The notes under the pieces were generated by a model. The model worked only from the letters and a program-made list of their open reading frames with translations, made no database searches and was not told the DNA's origin. Below are positions 41,803 to 50,993 of a DNA stretch of 64,000 nucleotides, piece by piece (positions within the stretch are counted from its first letter, which is position 1; each line of letters starts with the position of its first letter). The DNA is taken from assembly GCA_015709595.1 (NCBI GenBank), contig CP054178.1, positions 2,981,205-3,045,204 of the forward strand. Reading direction: 5' to 3'. The stretch is from Phycisphaeraceae bacterium (GTDB lineage Bacteria; Planctomycetota; Phycisphaerae; Phycisphaerales; SM1A02). A program made the position numbers and the translations under genes.

Positions 41803-44800
41803 TCACGAGCATCCCATCGAGTTGCCGCAGTTGAGGCACTTGTAGCAGGTGCCATTGCGGACAGTGATCGAGCCGCACACATCGCAGGCCGGCGCGTCGC
41901 CCATGAGCGAGGCGTTGGCCTGATTCATCACGCTGGGCTGCGACTCGACCTGCACGATGCGCTCCCGCTGGGTTTCACGCTGAGTCATGGTCATGCGCAG
42001 ACCGCCGGACGGCCTTTCGGCTCGTGGGGCGTGCGATGATGAGGCCGCACCAGCGGGGTTGCCGCCGTCCGATGGTTCGTCGCCCATGGCGAAGCGCGAC
42101 TCCATGCGCGGTGCGGCGGGCTTGGACTCGACAAGCGGCGCGTCATCCTCGCGGTCTTCGGCCGTCGGCGCCGGGCTCACTCCCTTGGCGGGGCGCCGGT
42201 CCGGCGCGTTCTGTTCGCGGTAGCCGTCAATGAACTGCATGCCCATCCAGCGGAAGATGTAGTCCACCAGCGACTTGGCGAAGGGGATGTCCGGGTTGGT
42301 GGTCATGCCCATCGGCTCGAAGCGCTGATGCTCGAACTTCTTGACAAGACTGGACATGGGCACGCCGTACTGAAGCGCCACGCTGATGGCGGTGCCCAGC
42401 GAGTCCATCAGTCCGCCGATGGTCGAGCCCTCCTTGGCCATGGTGATGAACAGTTCGCCGGGCGAGCCGTCCTCGTACAGCCCGACGATGAGATAGCCCT
42501 CGTGACCGGCCACGTTGAACTTGTGGGTGATCGACTCGCGCGTGTCGGTGAGGCGGCGACGGAGCGGACGCTCCACCACCTTCTCCACGATGCGCTCGAT
42601 GTACTTGATCTCCGGTTCAGCGGGCGGGCTGGTCGTCGCGGTTGCGGCGGTCGTCGGGGCGGAGGCGGGAGCGCCGAGGACGGCGGAGGAGGTCAACGAG
42701 GTCGAGATCGCAGACCCCAGTTCCGCAACTGCGGTTGATACTTCCCCCAGGGCTTGCTCCACATCGTCCTCGTCCTGATCCTCTTCGCCGTCGCCGATGT
42801 TGGCCTTGGTGCTCAGCGGCTGGCTCAGTTTGCACCCGTCGCGGTAGAGAGCGTTGGCCTTGAGCCCCAGCTCCCACGACAGCCGGTACGCCGCCGCGAT
42901 GTCCTCCACCGTCGCCTCGTTGGGCAGGTTGATGGTCTTGGAGATCGCGCCGGAGATGAACGGCTGGGCCGCCGCCATCATGCGAATGTGCCCGCTGGTG
43001 GCGATGAACCGCTGGCCCAGCTTGCCGCACTTGTTGGCGCAGTCGAAGACGGGCAGGTGCTCGGGCTTGAGGAAGGGCGCGCCCTCGACGGTCTGCGTGC
43101 CGCACACCGCCAGGTTGAGCGCCTCGATCTGTTTGCTCGACAGCCCCAGGGCCTTGAGCCCGTTGAAGGAAGGATCCTTGCGGGCCTTTTCGACGTCAAC
43201 CCCCAGCGAGCGCAGCACGCGTTCGGGCATCGACCAGGCGTTGAACGCCATGCCGATCTCGAACACCGTGGGAAGGGCGTTCTCGACCTCGACCAGCTCC
43301 TCGGCCCGGTATCCGCGCGAGACCAGGAAGTCGCGCAGGGCGGCCCCGTCGTCCTGCGCGTCCGCGGGCATCTTCGTCTCGAGCGAGAGCGTGCCCATGA
43401 CGTAGGTGACGATGGCGTCGATCTGCCTGGCGTCATAACCCAGCGCGTGCAGGGCCGGTCGCAGCGAGGCGTTGGCGATCTTGAAGTACCCGCCGCCGGC
43501 CAGCTTCTTGAACTTGACCAGCGCGAAGTCCGGCTCGACGCCCGTGGTGTCGCAGTCCATCAGCAGCCCGATGGTGCCGGTGGGGGCGATGACGGTGGTC
43601 TGGGCGTTGCGGTAGCCGTGCTTCATGCCCAGCTCGAGCGCATCATCCCAGGCCCGCGTGGCGCGATCGAGCATCTCCACCGCGTTGGCGAGGTTGAGGC
43701 GCCCGCCGCGCACCAGCCCGTGGTTGATGGGCACGGGGCGGATGTGGAGCTGCTCGTACTCGCTGGAATCACGCGGCGCGCCGTGGGCCGCCAGCCGGTG
43801 GTTGCGGATCACCCGCAGCATCGACTCGCGGTTCTCCGCGTAGCCGGGGAAGGGCCCCTGCTCCGCGGCCATCTCGGCGCTGGCGGCGTAGGAGCGTCCC
43901 GTCATGATGGCGCTGAGCATGCCGCAGATCGCCCGGCCTTCCTCGCTGTCGTACGGAATGCCCGCCTGCATGAGCATCGCGCCCAGGTTGGCGTAGCCCA
44001 GCCCCAGCGTGCGGAACTTCCACGAAAGCTCGGCGATCTCCTGCGACGGGAACGACGCCATCAGCACCGAGATCTCCAGCACGATCGTCCACAGCCGGAT
44101 GGCGTGCTCGTAACCCTCCAGGTCAAAGACGCGGTTCTCGGCGTCGTAGAACTTCAGCACGTTGATCGACGCCAGATTGCACGCCGTGTTGTCGAGGAAC
44201 ATGTACTCCGAGCACGGGTTGCTGGCGTTGATCCGTCCCGAGTTCGGGCACGTGTGCCAGGCGTTGATGGTGCTGTCGAACTGCAGGCCCGGGTCGGCGC
44301 AGCGCCACGCCGCGGCGCAGATCTGCCGCCACAGGTCGCGCGCCTTGAGCGTCTTGGCCGGCTTGCCGTCGGTGCGCTTGGTGAGCGTCCAGTCGCCGTC
44401 CGCGTCCACCTGCCTGAAGAACTCGTCCGTCAGCCGCACCGAGTTGTTGGAGTTCTGCCCGGAAACCGTGTAGTACGCCTCGCCGTTGAAGTCGTAATCC
44501 AGCTTCAGCCCCAGCGACTCGGCCAGCTCCTTGTGGTCCTTCGAGAGGTGCTTCATGCCCTCGACGAGCGCGGCGACCTTGATCTCCTCGCGCACCTTCC
44601 AGTTGATGAACTGCTCAATGTCCGGGTGGTCGGCGTTGAGGCAGACCATCTTGGCCGCCCGTCGCGTGGTGCCGCCCGACTTGATGGCCCCGGCGGCCCG
44701 GTCGCCGATGCGCAGCCACGACATCAGCCCGCTAGACTTGCCGCCGCCCGAAAGGTTCTCGTTCTCCCCGCGCAGCGAGGAGAAGTTGGTGCCCGTGCCC

Positions 44801-45564
44801 GAGCCGTACTTGAACAAGCGCGCCTCGCGCACCCACAGGTCCATGATGCCGCCCGGGTTGACCAGGTCATCGTTGACCGACTGGATGAAGCAGGCGTGCG
44901 GTTGGGGATGCGTGTAGGCGTCCGACGCCAGCGACACCGTGCCCGTGGCGTGGTCGGCGATCCAGTGCCCCTGGGGCGGGCCGGAGATGCCGTACGCCCA
45001 GTTCAAGCCGGTGTTGAACCACTGGGGCGAGTTGGGCGCCGCCACCTGGGTGAGCATCATCCACGCGAGCTCGTCGTAGAACGCCTGGGCGTCCTCATCA
45101 GTGGCGAAGTAGCCGTACTGCTTGCCCCAATGCGTCCAGCAGCCCGCCAGCCGGTGAATCACCTGCCGCGCCGACTTCTCCGGGCCGGTCGAGGGCTTGA
45201 GTGAACTGTGCCCGCTCGTCTGTGACCCGCGCCCACTCACCAGTGAGCCGCGCCCGTCAGGAAGCGGTGCTTTGTGCGAGGAGCCAACCGCTCCCTCACG
45301 GTCGCGGCTCGCTTCGGGTGCGCTTTCCTCGATCCCTCGATGCCTCGATCCCTCGGCGCCTTCCTCCGGCACGCCCGCCTTGCGGAAGTACTTGCTCACC
45401 ATGATGTCCACGGCGAGCTGACTCCACGACTTGGGCATCTCGGCGTCCTTCATCTCGAAGACGACCGAGCCGTCGGCGTTGGAGATGCGCGAGGTGCGCC
45501 TGGCCCACTCGACGGAGTCGTAGACGTTCTTTCCAGCAGTCGTGAATCGGCGTGTGATCTTCAT
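41803..45564 (-). CDS. nrdJ: Vitamin B12-dependent (class II) ribonucleotide reductase
   Basis: NrdJ reduces ribonucleotides to deoxyribonucleotides with adenosylcobalamin, with no oxygen need. The 1253-residue protein has the class II core: the MISHLV-like SPQWFNTGLNWAYG region, the NPCSEYMFLDNTACNLASINVLKF block, GTIGLLMDCDTTGVEPDFALVKFKKLAGGG, and the C-terminal zinc ribbon (CDVCGS...CYKCLNCGNSMGC). The residues 68-125 that link the N-terminal domain to HRLAG differ completely from the family and contain REP and 8-base repeats (see findings). It lies downstream of dcd, 108 bases apart, so deoxynucleotide genes are clustered. No B12 riboswitch is recognisable upstream. Confidence 0.96.
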   Translation of the reverse strand: MKITRRFTTAGKNVYDSVEWARRTSRISNADGSVVFEMKDAEMPKSWSQLAVDIMVSKYFRKAGVPEEGAEGSRHRGIEESAPEASRDREGAVGSSHKAPLPDGRGSLVSGRGSQTSGHSSLKPSTGPEKSARQVIHRLAGCWTHWGKQYGYFATDEDAQAFYDELAWMMLTQVAAPNSPQWFNTGLNWAYGISGPPQGHWIADHATGTVSLASDAYTHPQPHACFIQSVNDDLVNPGGIMDLWVREARLFKYGSGTGTNFSSLRGENENLSGGGKSSGLMSWLRIGDRAAGAIKSGGTTRRAAKMVCLNADHPDIEQFINWKVREEIKVAALVEGMKHLSKDHKELAESLGLKLDYDFNGEAYYTVSGQNSNNSVRLTDEFFRQVDADGDWTLTKRTDGKPAKTLKARDLWRQICAAAWRCADPGLQFDSTINAWHTCPNSGRINASNPCSEYMFLDNTACNLASINVLKFYDAENRVFDLEGYEHAIRLWTIVLEISVLMASFPSQEIAELSWKFRTLGLGYANLGAMLMQAGIPYDSEEGRAICGMLSAIMTGRSYAASAEMAAEQGPFPGYAENRESMLRVIRNHRLAAHGAPRDSSEYEQLHIRPVPINHGLVRGGRLNLANAVEMLDRATRAWDDALELGMKHGYRNAQTTVIAPTGTIGLLMDCDTTGVEPDFALVKFKKLAGGGYFKIANASLRPALHALGYDARQIDAIVTYVMGTLSLETKMPADAQDDGAALRDFLVSRGYRAEELVEVENALPTVFEIGMAFNAWSMPERVLRSLGVDVEKARKDPSFNGLKALGLSSKQIEALNLAVCGTQTVEGAPFLKPEHLPVFDCANKCGKLGQRFIATSGHIRMMAAAQPFISGAISKTINLPNEATVEDIAAAYRLSWELGLKANALYRDGCKLSQPLSTKANIGDGEEDQDEDDVEQALGEVSTAVAELGSAISTSLTSSAVLGAPASAPTTAATATTSPPAEPEIKYIERIVEKVVERPLRRRLTDTRESITHKFNVAGHEGYLIVGLYEDGSPGELFITMAKEGSTIGGLMDSLGTAISVALQYGVPMSSLVKKFEHQRFEPMGMTTNPDIPFAKSLVDYIFRWMGMQFIDGYREQNAPDRRPAKGVSPAPTAEDREDDAPLVESKPAAPRMESRFAMGDEPSDGGNPAGAASSSHAPRAERPSGGLRMTMTQRETQRERIVQVESQPSVMNQANASLMGDAPACDVCGSITVRNGTCYKCLNCGNSMGCS
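45245..45310. repeat. REP-like palindrome inside nrdJ
   Basis: Imperfect arms 45245-45268 (gagccgcgcccgtcaggaag, then cggt) and 45287-45310 (accgctccctcacggtcgcg, then gctc), the same element as at 28143-28200. It lies in frame inside nrdJ and is translated. Confidence 0.8.
45328..45359. repeat. 8-base tandem repeat inside nrdJ
   Basis: Four units on the plus strand: ctcgatcc, ctcgatgc, ctcgatcc, ctcggcgc. It lies next to the palindrome within the same in-frame insertion, towards the N-terminal side of the protein. Confidence 0.7.
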
Positions 45565-45672
45565 TCTGTTCCCTCCCGGCCGTGCCGGGTGTTGGGAAAA
45601 CCATGAATATTCGTTCGTGGCCGGCTGTCTGCTTGGCAGACGAGCCGCTCCGAAAGCGCTTTCGCAGCGCCA

Positions 45673-46245
45673 CTAGTCAACCATTGGTAATGTCAGCCCC
45701 GCCTGGTCCTGGTACTTGCCGCCCTTGTCCGCGTACGACTTGGCGCAGACCCGGTCGGCCTTGATGAAGACGATCTGGGCGATGCCCTCGTTGGCGTAGA
45801 TCTTGGCGGGCAGGGGGGTGGTGTTGCTGATCTCGATGGTCACCTTGCCGCGCCACTCCGGCTCCAGCGGAGTCACGTTCACGATGATGCCGCACCGCGC
45901 GTAGGTGCTCTTGCCCACGCAGATGGCCAGCACATCGCGGGGCACGCGGATCACCTCCACCGTCTCCGCCAGCGCGAAGGAGTTGGGCGGGATGATCACG
46001 TGGTCGCGGCCGGTCTGTCGCGTGTCGATGGTGATGAACATCTCATCATCGAACTTCTTGGGATCGACGATGGCCTGTCCGCCGTTGCGGGCCACGTTGG
46101 TGAAGATCTTGAAGAGCGTGCCCACGCGCACGTCGTAGCCGTAGGACGACACGCCGTACGAGACGCGCCCGGCCCGCTTGATGTTCTCTTCGAACGGCTC
46201 GATGCCGACGAGTTCCCGAATCTGCGAATCGCACAGGACAGCCAT
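45673..46245 (-). CDS. dcd: dCTP deaminase
   Basis: Dcd converts dCTP to dUTP for dTMP synthesis. The 190-residue protein has the trimer-fold motifs: [14 protein letters not shown] near residue 30, [38 protein letters not shown] (with the KSTxAR block), [22 protein letters not shown] and the C-terminal [13 protein letters not shown]. Length matches the family. The downstream gene nrdJ, on the same strand, is also in deoxynucleotide synthesis. The small hairpin between them (GTCTGC-GCAGAC near 45627) and a 14-base palindrome (45651-45664) may be regulatory or terminator elements. Confidence 0.95.
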   Translation of the reverse strand: MAVLCDSQIRELVGIEPFEENIKRAGRVSYGVSSYGYDVRVGTLFKIFTNVARNGGQAIVDPKKFDDEMFITIDTRQTGRDHVIIPPNSFALAETVEVIRVPRDVLAICVGKSTYARCGIIVNVTPLEPEWRGKVTIEISNTTPLPAKIYANEGIAQIVFIKADRVCAKSYADKGGKYQDQAGLTLPMVD

Positions 46246-46777
46246 GGCAGTACCCTCACAGTTCCCGAATCGTTCAGCCGCGCTTTCGCGCCTCGGCCCA
46301 CACTCGAACCTGGCGGTTGATCCGTTCCCACACCATTTCGCCCCCTCTCAATGCTTCGATCCTCCGAACGGCCCACCCGCCCGAGGGGATCATCGGCATT
46401 TTCATCATACGCACTACAGGTTGGGCCGCAACCATTTGCAGGCCCAAAATGTCGTGGAAGCGGTGAAATGAACGGAAGATCAAGCCAGCGGGCAGTTTAC
46501 CGGCCTTCTGGAGAAAGGCAAACCGCAATCCTTCGTGGTGGATAACCTGTCAGCCCCTGTCAGATCACAAGATGTTGTGGTGGTCGGTTCCGCCGACCTG
46601 CTCGACCCGTCATCGGGCTGAAACGCCCACGGGATGGGCATTTCCGGGCGACGCTGATTCGCCTCCTGGCTTTCCGGATCCGTCGCCGTCGGGTGGCTGA
46701 TCGCCGGCGACCAGTCACCGAGACCTCAACCCAACCGCCGGCAACTCGCTGCGCCCCGTCCCCTACACTGCATCCGC
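46246..46777. other. Gap between dcd and the ABC exporter
   Basis: 532 bases without a credible gene; the open frames here lack ribosome sites and known motifs. A candidate -10 (TACACT, 46764-46769) lies just before the ATPase start. I see no RNA gene or repeat. Confidence 0.4.
46764..46769 (+). promoter_or_regulatory. Candidate -10 box of the ABC exporter
   Basis: TACACT, preceded by CCCC. GGCAAC lies 18 bases upstream (46740-46745). The same GGCAAC-N18-TACAAT layout occurs at 50879-50908 before the PQQ-type protein gene. Confidence 0.35.
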
Positions 46778-47491
46778 ATGACCATGGCACAGCCCATCCT
46801 GGCGCTCGAGGGGGTCGTTCATCGGTACAACCACGGTGCTGGCGGGGGAGCGCCGATCGAGGTTCTTCGAGGCGTATCGCTGCAGGTGCATCGGGGCGAT
46901 TCGGTGGCCATCGTCGGACCTTCCGGCTCGGGCAAGAGCACGTTGCTCACCATCATGGGCGCGATGGCGGCGCCGACGAGCGGCGTGGTGCGGCTCGACG
47001 GCCAGGACATCACGCGGTTCAATCCGGAGCAACTCGCCGATGTGCGCAATCGCAAGATCGGCTTCGTGTTTCAGTCGCACCATCTGCTGCCGCAGTGTTC
47101 GGCGCTGGAAAACGTGCTGATTCCCACGCTGGCGTCGCGCGAGCGCGGCCGGGCGGACGCGCACGCCGCCACTGCCCGCGAACTGCTCGCCTCGGTGGGG
47201 CTGGGCGGGCGATTGCATCACCGGCCAGGCGAACTCTCCGGCGGCGAGTGCCAGCGCGTGGCGCTGGTGCGGGCCCTCATCAACGACCCGGTGCTGGTGC
47301 TGGCGGATGAGCCGACGGGTTCGCTTGACGGCCGCTCCGCCGACGCGATGGGCGACCTGCTGGTGACGCTCAACCGCGACCGGGGCATGACGCTGGTGGT
47401 GGTGACGCACTCGGACCGGCTGGCGTCGCGCCTGGGCCGCGTGCTGGAGTTGCGGGACGGCCTGCTGCACGCCGCGGGGGACGCAACGTGA
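46778..47491 (+). CDS. ABC exporter ATPase (LolD/MacB-like)
   Basis: A 237-residue ABC ATPase with Walker A (GPSGSGKST), Q-loop (VFQSHHLLP), signature LSGGECQRV, Walker B (VLADEPTGS) and H-switch (VVTHSD). It clusters by motif with LolD/MacB ATPases that work with FtsX-type permeases. The permease GTG start overlaps its stop by four bases (GTGA), so the two subunits are co-translated. No substrate-binding gene is nearby. Confidence 0.92.
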   Translation: MTMAQPILALEGVVHRYNHGAGGGAPIEVLRGVSLQVHRGDSVAIVGPSGSGKSTLLTIMGAMAAPTSGVVRLDGQDITRFNPEQLADVRNRKIGFVFQSHHLLPQCSALENVLIPTLASRERGRADAHAATARELLASVGLGGRLHHRPGELSGGECQRVALVRALINDPVLVLADEPTGSLDGRSADAMGDLLVTLNRDRGMTLVVVTHSDRLASRLGRVLELRDGLLHAAGDAT

Positions 47492-50400
47492 CGCGCTGGT
47501 CGCTGGCCAGGCGCGGGGCGATGTTCCGCTGGCGCACGTCGTTGGGCGTGATGCTCGGAGTGGCCGTGGCCGCCGCCGTGCTCACCGGCGCGCTGGCGGT
47601 GGGCGATTCGGCACGGCAGACGCTGCGGGCGCAGGCGATGGCGCGGATTGGGCATGTTCGCGCGGTGATCGCGGCGGGCGATCGCTTCTTCCGCGCGGCG
47701 CTGGCGGATGATCTGCGTCAGGCCGCGCCCGGCGCCGAACCGGCGGCGGTGCTGTACCTGCGCGGGGTGGCGGGCTCGTTCGACGGCTCGATGCGCGTCA
47801 ACAACGTGCAGGTGCTGGGCGTGGACGGGCGCTTCGTGGGATTGTTCGGATCGAGCGAGGCGGCGACGGACGAGCACGCCGCACCCGCGCCGGGCGAGGC
47901 ATGGCTCAACGCGGCGCTGGCGAACCGACTGGGCGCATCGGCGGGGCAGGAACTGCTGCTGCGCGTGGAGAAGCCCTCGGCCCTGCCTCGCGACGTGGTG
48001 ATCGCGCGCGTGGATGACGCCTCGCTGGGTCTGCGCGTACGGGTGTCGAAGATCGTGGGAGACGAGCAGGGCGGCCGCTTCTCGCTCCAGGCCAGTCCGC
48101 TGCCGCCGATGAACGCCCTGGTCAACCGCGACTGGCTCGCCGCTCAGGTGGGGCAGGATGGTCGGGCCAACGTCATGCTGGTGGGGACGGGCAGTGGGCA
48201 CTCGGAACTCGGAACCCGGAACGTGGAACCCCCCCGTACCCAGTACTCAGCACTCAGTACTCCACTTGCCGCCCTTGACGCCGCCCTGGGCCGCGTGTGG
48301 ACGCTGGACGACGCCGAGTTGGAGTTGATTCCGCGCGAGTCGATCGGGCAGTTCGAGGTTCGCAGCCGCCGCATCTTTCTGGATGGAGTCGTTGAGCAGG
48401 CGGCGCGCGGGCTGGATCTTCCCGCGCTGGGGGTGCTGACGTACTTCGTGAACGAGATTCGTCGGCGCGAACGGACGACGCCGTACTCGATGATCTCCGC
48501 GATCGCACCGCTGTCGGGCGGCGAAGCGGCCGCGCCGCTGCTTCATCCGCTCGCGCAGCCGCCCGTGGGGGACGAGTTGGTTCTCGGTGCGTGGCTGGCG
48601 GAGGATCTCGATGCGAACGTCGGCGATGAGATCGAGCTGCGCTACTACGCCCTGCGCGACGGGCGTGAACTGGAGGAGGCGACGACCACGGTGCGCGTGA
48701 GCGGCGTCGCGCCGATGGAGGGACGAGCCGTCGATTCGCACCTGATGCCCGAGTTTCCGGGCATTTCCGACGCCGAGAGCAGCCGCGACTGGGAGCCGGG
48801 GGTGCCCATTCACCTGGAGCGCATCCGTCCGAAGGATGAGCAGTACTGGGACGATCATCGCGGCTCCCCCAAGGGGTTCGTCTCGCTCGAGAACGGACAG
48901 CGGATGTGGGCGAATCGGTTCGGAACGCTGACGGCGATTCGAGCGCCGATCGAGCATGGTGATCGGCTGACCTCGGCGCTGCGCGAACGGCTTGATCCCG
49001 CGTCGTTCGGGCTGACGTTCCGCGACCTGCGGGAGGAGGCGGCGCGGACCGGGCGTGCCGCCACCGACCTTGGCGGGCTGTTCATCGGGCTGAGCATGTT
49101 CCTCGTGGTGGCGGCCCTGCTGCTGGCGTCGATGCTGTTCGTCTTCGGCATCGAGCAGCGCTCGGGCGAGATCGGCTCGCTGCTGGCGATCGGCTGGCGG
49201 CGGCACATGGTCAGGGGGTTGATGCTGCGCGAGGCGGTGCTGATCGTGGGGGCGGGTTCGGCGCTGGGCGCCGCGCTGGGCGTGGGGTACGCATTCATCG
49301 TGCTGAACCTGCTCAGCTCCATCTGGAGCGGCGCGGTGGCGGACGCGGCCATCACCCCGCACATCCGTGTGCCGACGCTGTTGATGGGCGCCGGTGTCAC
49401 GGGTGCGATGTCGCTGGGCACGATTGTGGTCGCGCTGCGCGGCCGTACGGCGCGCAGCCCCGTGGAGCTGCTGGCGATCGCGCGCGGGTCGGATGACGCC
49501 TCGTCGCCTCGGGACGGCCGCCGGGCGTGGTCGAAGTGGATCGCGCTGGCGGCGTCGCTGGGCGCGTGGGGGTTGCTGATCGCGGGACTGCGAGACGGCT
49601 CCGCCGGCGCGTTCTTCGGCGCCGGCATGAACGTGATGGTCGCGCTGCTGGCGTTGATTCGCGTTCGACTGATGGCGGCGCAGCGGCGCGGCGCCGCGAC
49701 GCTGCGCTCGCTGGCCGGGCTGGGCGTGCGCAACGCGGTGCGGCGCCCAGGGCGAAGCATCGCCACCGCGTCGCTGCTCGCCGTGGGCGTGTTCCTGGTG
49801 CTGGCGGTGAGCGCCTACCGGCTGAGCGAGGTGCGCGACCCGACCGATCGGCGCGGTGGCACGGGCGGGTTCGCCCTGATCGGCACGTCCACGCTGCCCG
49901 TGTTTCAGGATCTGGGTACGGATCGCGGGCAGGAGACATACGCGGTTGACCCGCGCATCGCCCAGGTGATCGACGTTCTTCCCCTGCGCGTGCGTGAGGG
50001 CGATGAGGCGAGCTGCCTGAACCTCGGCTCCGCCGCGCGTCCCCGGCTGGCGGGCGTGCGCGTGGCGGCGCTGGCGGAGCGCGGGGCGTTCTCCTTCGCC
50101 GCCAGTCCGCCGACGGCGCAGGACGAATCGCCCTGGCTCTCGTTGGCTCGGGAGGAACCGGATGGCGCGGTTCCCGCCATCGGCGACGAGACCAGCGTGA
50201 CATGGTCGCTCCACAAGCGTGTGGGTGACACGATTGAACTGTCGGATGACCAGGGGCGACCCATCCGCATCCGCATCGTCGGAACCGTGCGGAACTCGAT
50301 TCTGCAAGGGCTTCTCCTGATCGACGAGCAGGCGTTTCAGCGTCTGTACCCCACTGAGACGGGATACCGCATGTTCCTGATCGACGCGCCGGCGGATCGG

Positions 50401-50877
50401 CGCGATGACGTGGCGCGCTCGCTGACGCGATCGCTCAGCGACGTGGGGCTGGAAGTCGAACGCGCCGACGCGCGGCTGGCCAACTTCAATCGCGTGCAGA
50501 ACACGTATCTTGTCATCTTTCAGGCGTTGGGCGGGCTGGGATTGGTGCTGGGCACGGCGGGCCTGGGCGTGGTGGTGCTGCGGAACCTGCTCGATCGGCG
50601 GCGCGAAGTGGCGATGCTGCGCGCCGTGGGGTACCGGGCCGGAGTCATCCGCCGACTCATCGTGAGCGAGCACGCCGGGCTGCTGGCGGCGGGCGTGGGC
50701 TGCGGGCTGGCGGGGGGTCTGCTGGCCGCGGCGCCGGCCGCTGTGCGGGGTGAGGTTCCCTGGGGGCTGCTCGCCGGCCTGGTGGGGGGCATGATTGTCG
50801 TGGGACTGGCATGCGTGGTGACCGCCACACGAGCGGCGGCTCGAGGCGACCTGGCGCGGGCGCTCCAGAGCGAGTAG
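47488..50877 (+). CDS. Large FtsX-type ABC permease
   Basis: An 1129-residue membrane protein of the FtsX/MacB-like family: an N-terminal membrane helix (SLGVMLGVAVAAAVLTGAL), a large periplasmic domain (to about residue 525), a first group of three helices (around 530-660), a second periplasmic domain, and a final group of helices (ALGGLGLVLGTAGLGVVVLRNLL...GLLAGLVGGMIVVGLACVV). This size suggests two fused permease halves, as in the large exporters that move lipoproteins or antibiotics. Residues 237-260 come from an in-frame heptad array and are unlikely to be ancestral. Starts with GTG overlapping the ATPase stop. Confidence 0.85.
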   Translation: MTRWSLARRGAMFRWRTSLGVMLGVAVAAAVLTGALAVGDSARQTLRAQAMARIGHVRAVIAAGDRFFRAALADDLRQAAPGAEPAAVLYLRGVAGSFDGSMRVNNVQVLGVDGRFVGLFGSSEAATDEHAAPAPGEAWLNAALANRLGASAGQELLLRVEKPSALPRDVVIARVDDASLGLRVRVSKIVGDEQGGRFSLQASPLPPMNALVNRDWLAAQVGQDGRANVMLVGTGSGHSELGTRNVEPPRTQYSALSTPLAALDAALGRVWTLDDAELELIPRESIGQFEVRSRRIFLDGVVEQAARGLDLPALGVLTYFVNEIRRRERTTPYSMISAIAPLSGGEAAAPLLHPLAQPPVGDELVLGAWLAEDLDANVGDEIELRYYALRDGRELEEATTTVRVSGVAPMEGRAVDSHLMPEFPGISDAESSRDWEPGVPIHLERIRPKDEQYWDDHRGSPKGFVSLENGQRMWANRFGTLTAIRAPIEHGDRLTSALRERLDPASFGLTFRDLREEAARTGRAATDLGGLFIGLSMFLVVAALLLASMLFVFGIEQRSGEIGSLLAIGWRRHMVRGLMLREAVLIVGAGSALGAALGVGYAFIVLNLLSSIWSGAVADAAITPHIRVPTLLMGAGVTGAMSLGTIVVALRGRTARSPVELLAIARGSDDASSPRDGRRAWSKWIALAASLGAWGLLIAGLRDGSAGAFFGAGMNVMVALLALIRVRLMAAQRRGAATLRSLAGLGVRNAVRRPGRSIATASLLAVGVFLVLAVSAYRLSEVRDPTDRRGGTGGFALIGTSTLPVFQDLGTDRGQETYAVDPRIAQVIDVLPLRVREGDEASCLNLGSAARPRLAGVRVAALAERGAFSFAASPPTAQDESPWLSLAREEPDGAVPAIGDETSVTWSLHKRVGDTIELSDDQGRPIRIRIVGTVRNSILQGLLLIDEQAFQRLYPTETGYRMFLIDAPADRRDDVARSLTRSLSDVGLEVERADARLANFNRVQNTYLVIFQALGGLGLVLGTAGLGVVVLRNLLDRRREVAMLRAVGYRAGVIRRLIVSEHAGLLAAGVGCGLAGGLLAAAPAAVRGEVPWGLLAGLVGGMIVVGLACVVTATRAAARGDLARALQSE
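48197..48266. repeat. Heptanucleotide array inside the ABC permease gene
   Basis: Ten units from 48197: ggcactc, ggaactc, ggaaccc, ggaacgt, ggaaccc, ccccgta, cccagta, ctcagca, ctcagta, ctccact. It is translated in frame as part of the periplasmic domain. Confidence 0.8.
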
Positions 50878-50902
50878 CGGCAACGTCCGGGCTGACTCCC
50901 CC

Positions 50903-50908
50903 TACAAT
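50903..50908 (+). promoter_or_regulatory. Candidate -10 box of the PQQ-propeller gene
   Basis: TACAAT preceded by CCCC, 85 bases before the ATG at 50994. GGCAAC is 18 bases upstream, matching the layout at 46764. Confidence 0.4.
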
Positions 50909-50993
50909 CTGCGTGAGCGGTTGGTGATGTATCGTCTCGCTATGGGAGACGCGGGGAACGACTCCGTAACTTTCACACGCAGGGGTGCGCGAC

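Noticed and set aside
42754-45204. Long open frame antisense to nrdJ (816 codons)
   Set aside because: Same reason: shadow of nrdJ, with Arg/Gly/Leu-rich text and no motif.
45565-45672. Cobalamin riboswitch between dcd and nrdJ
   Set aside because: The gap is only 108 bases and shows no B12-box; only short palindromes are present.
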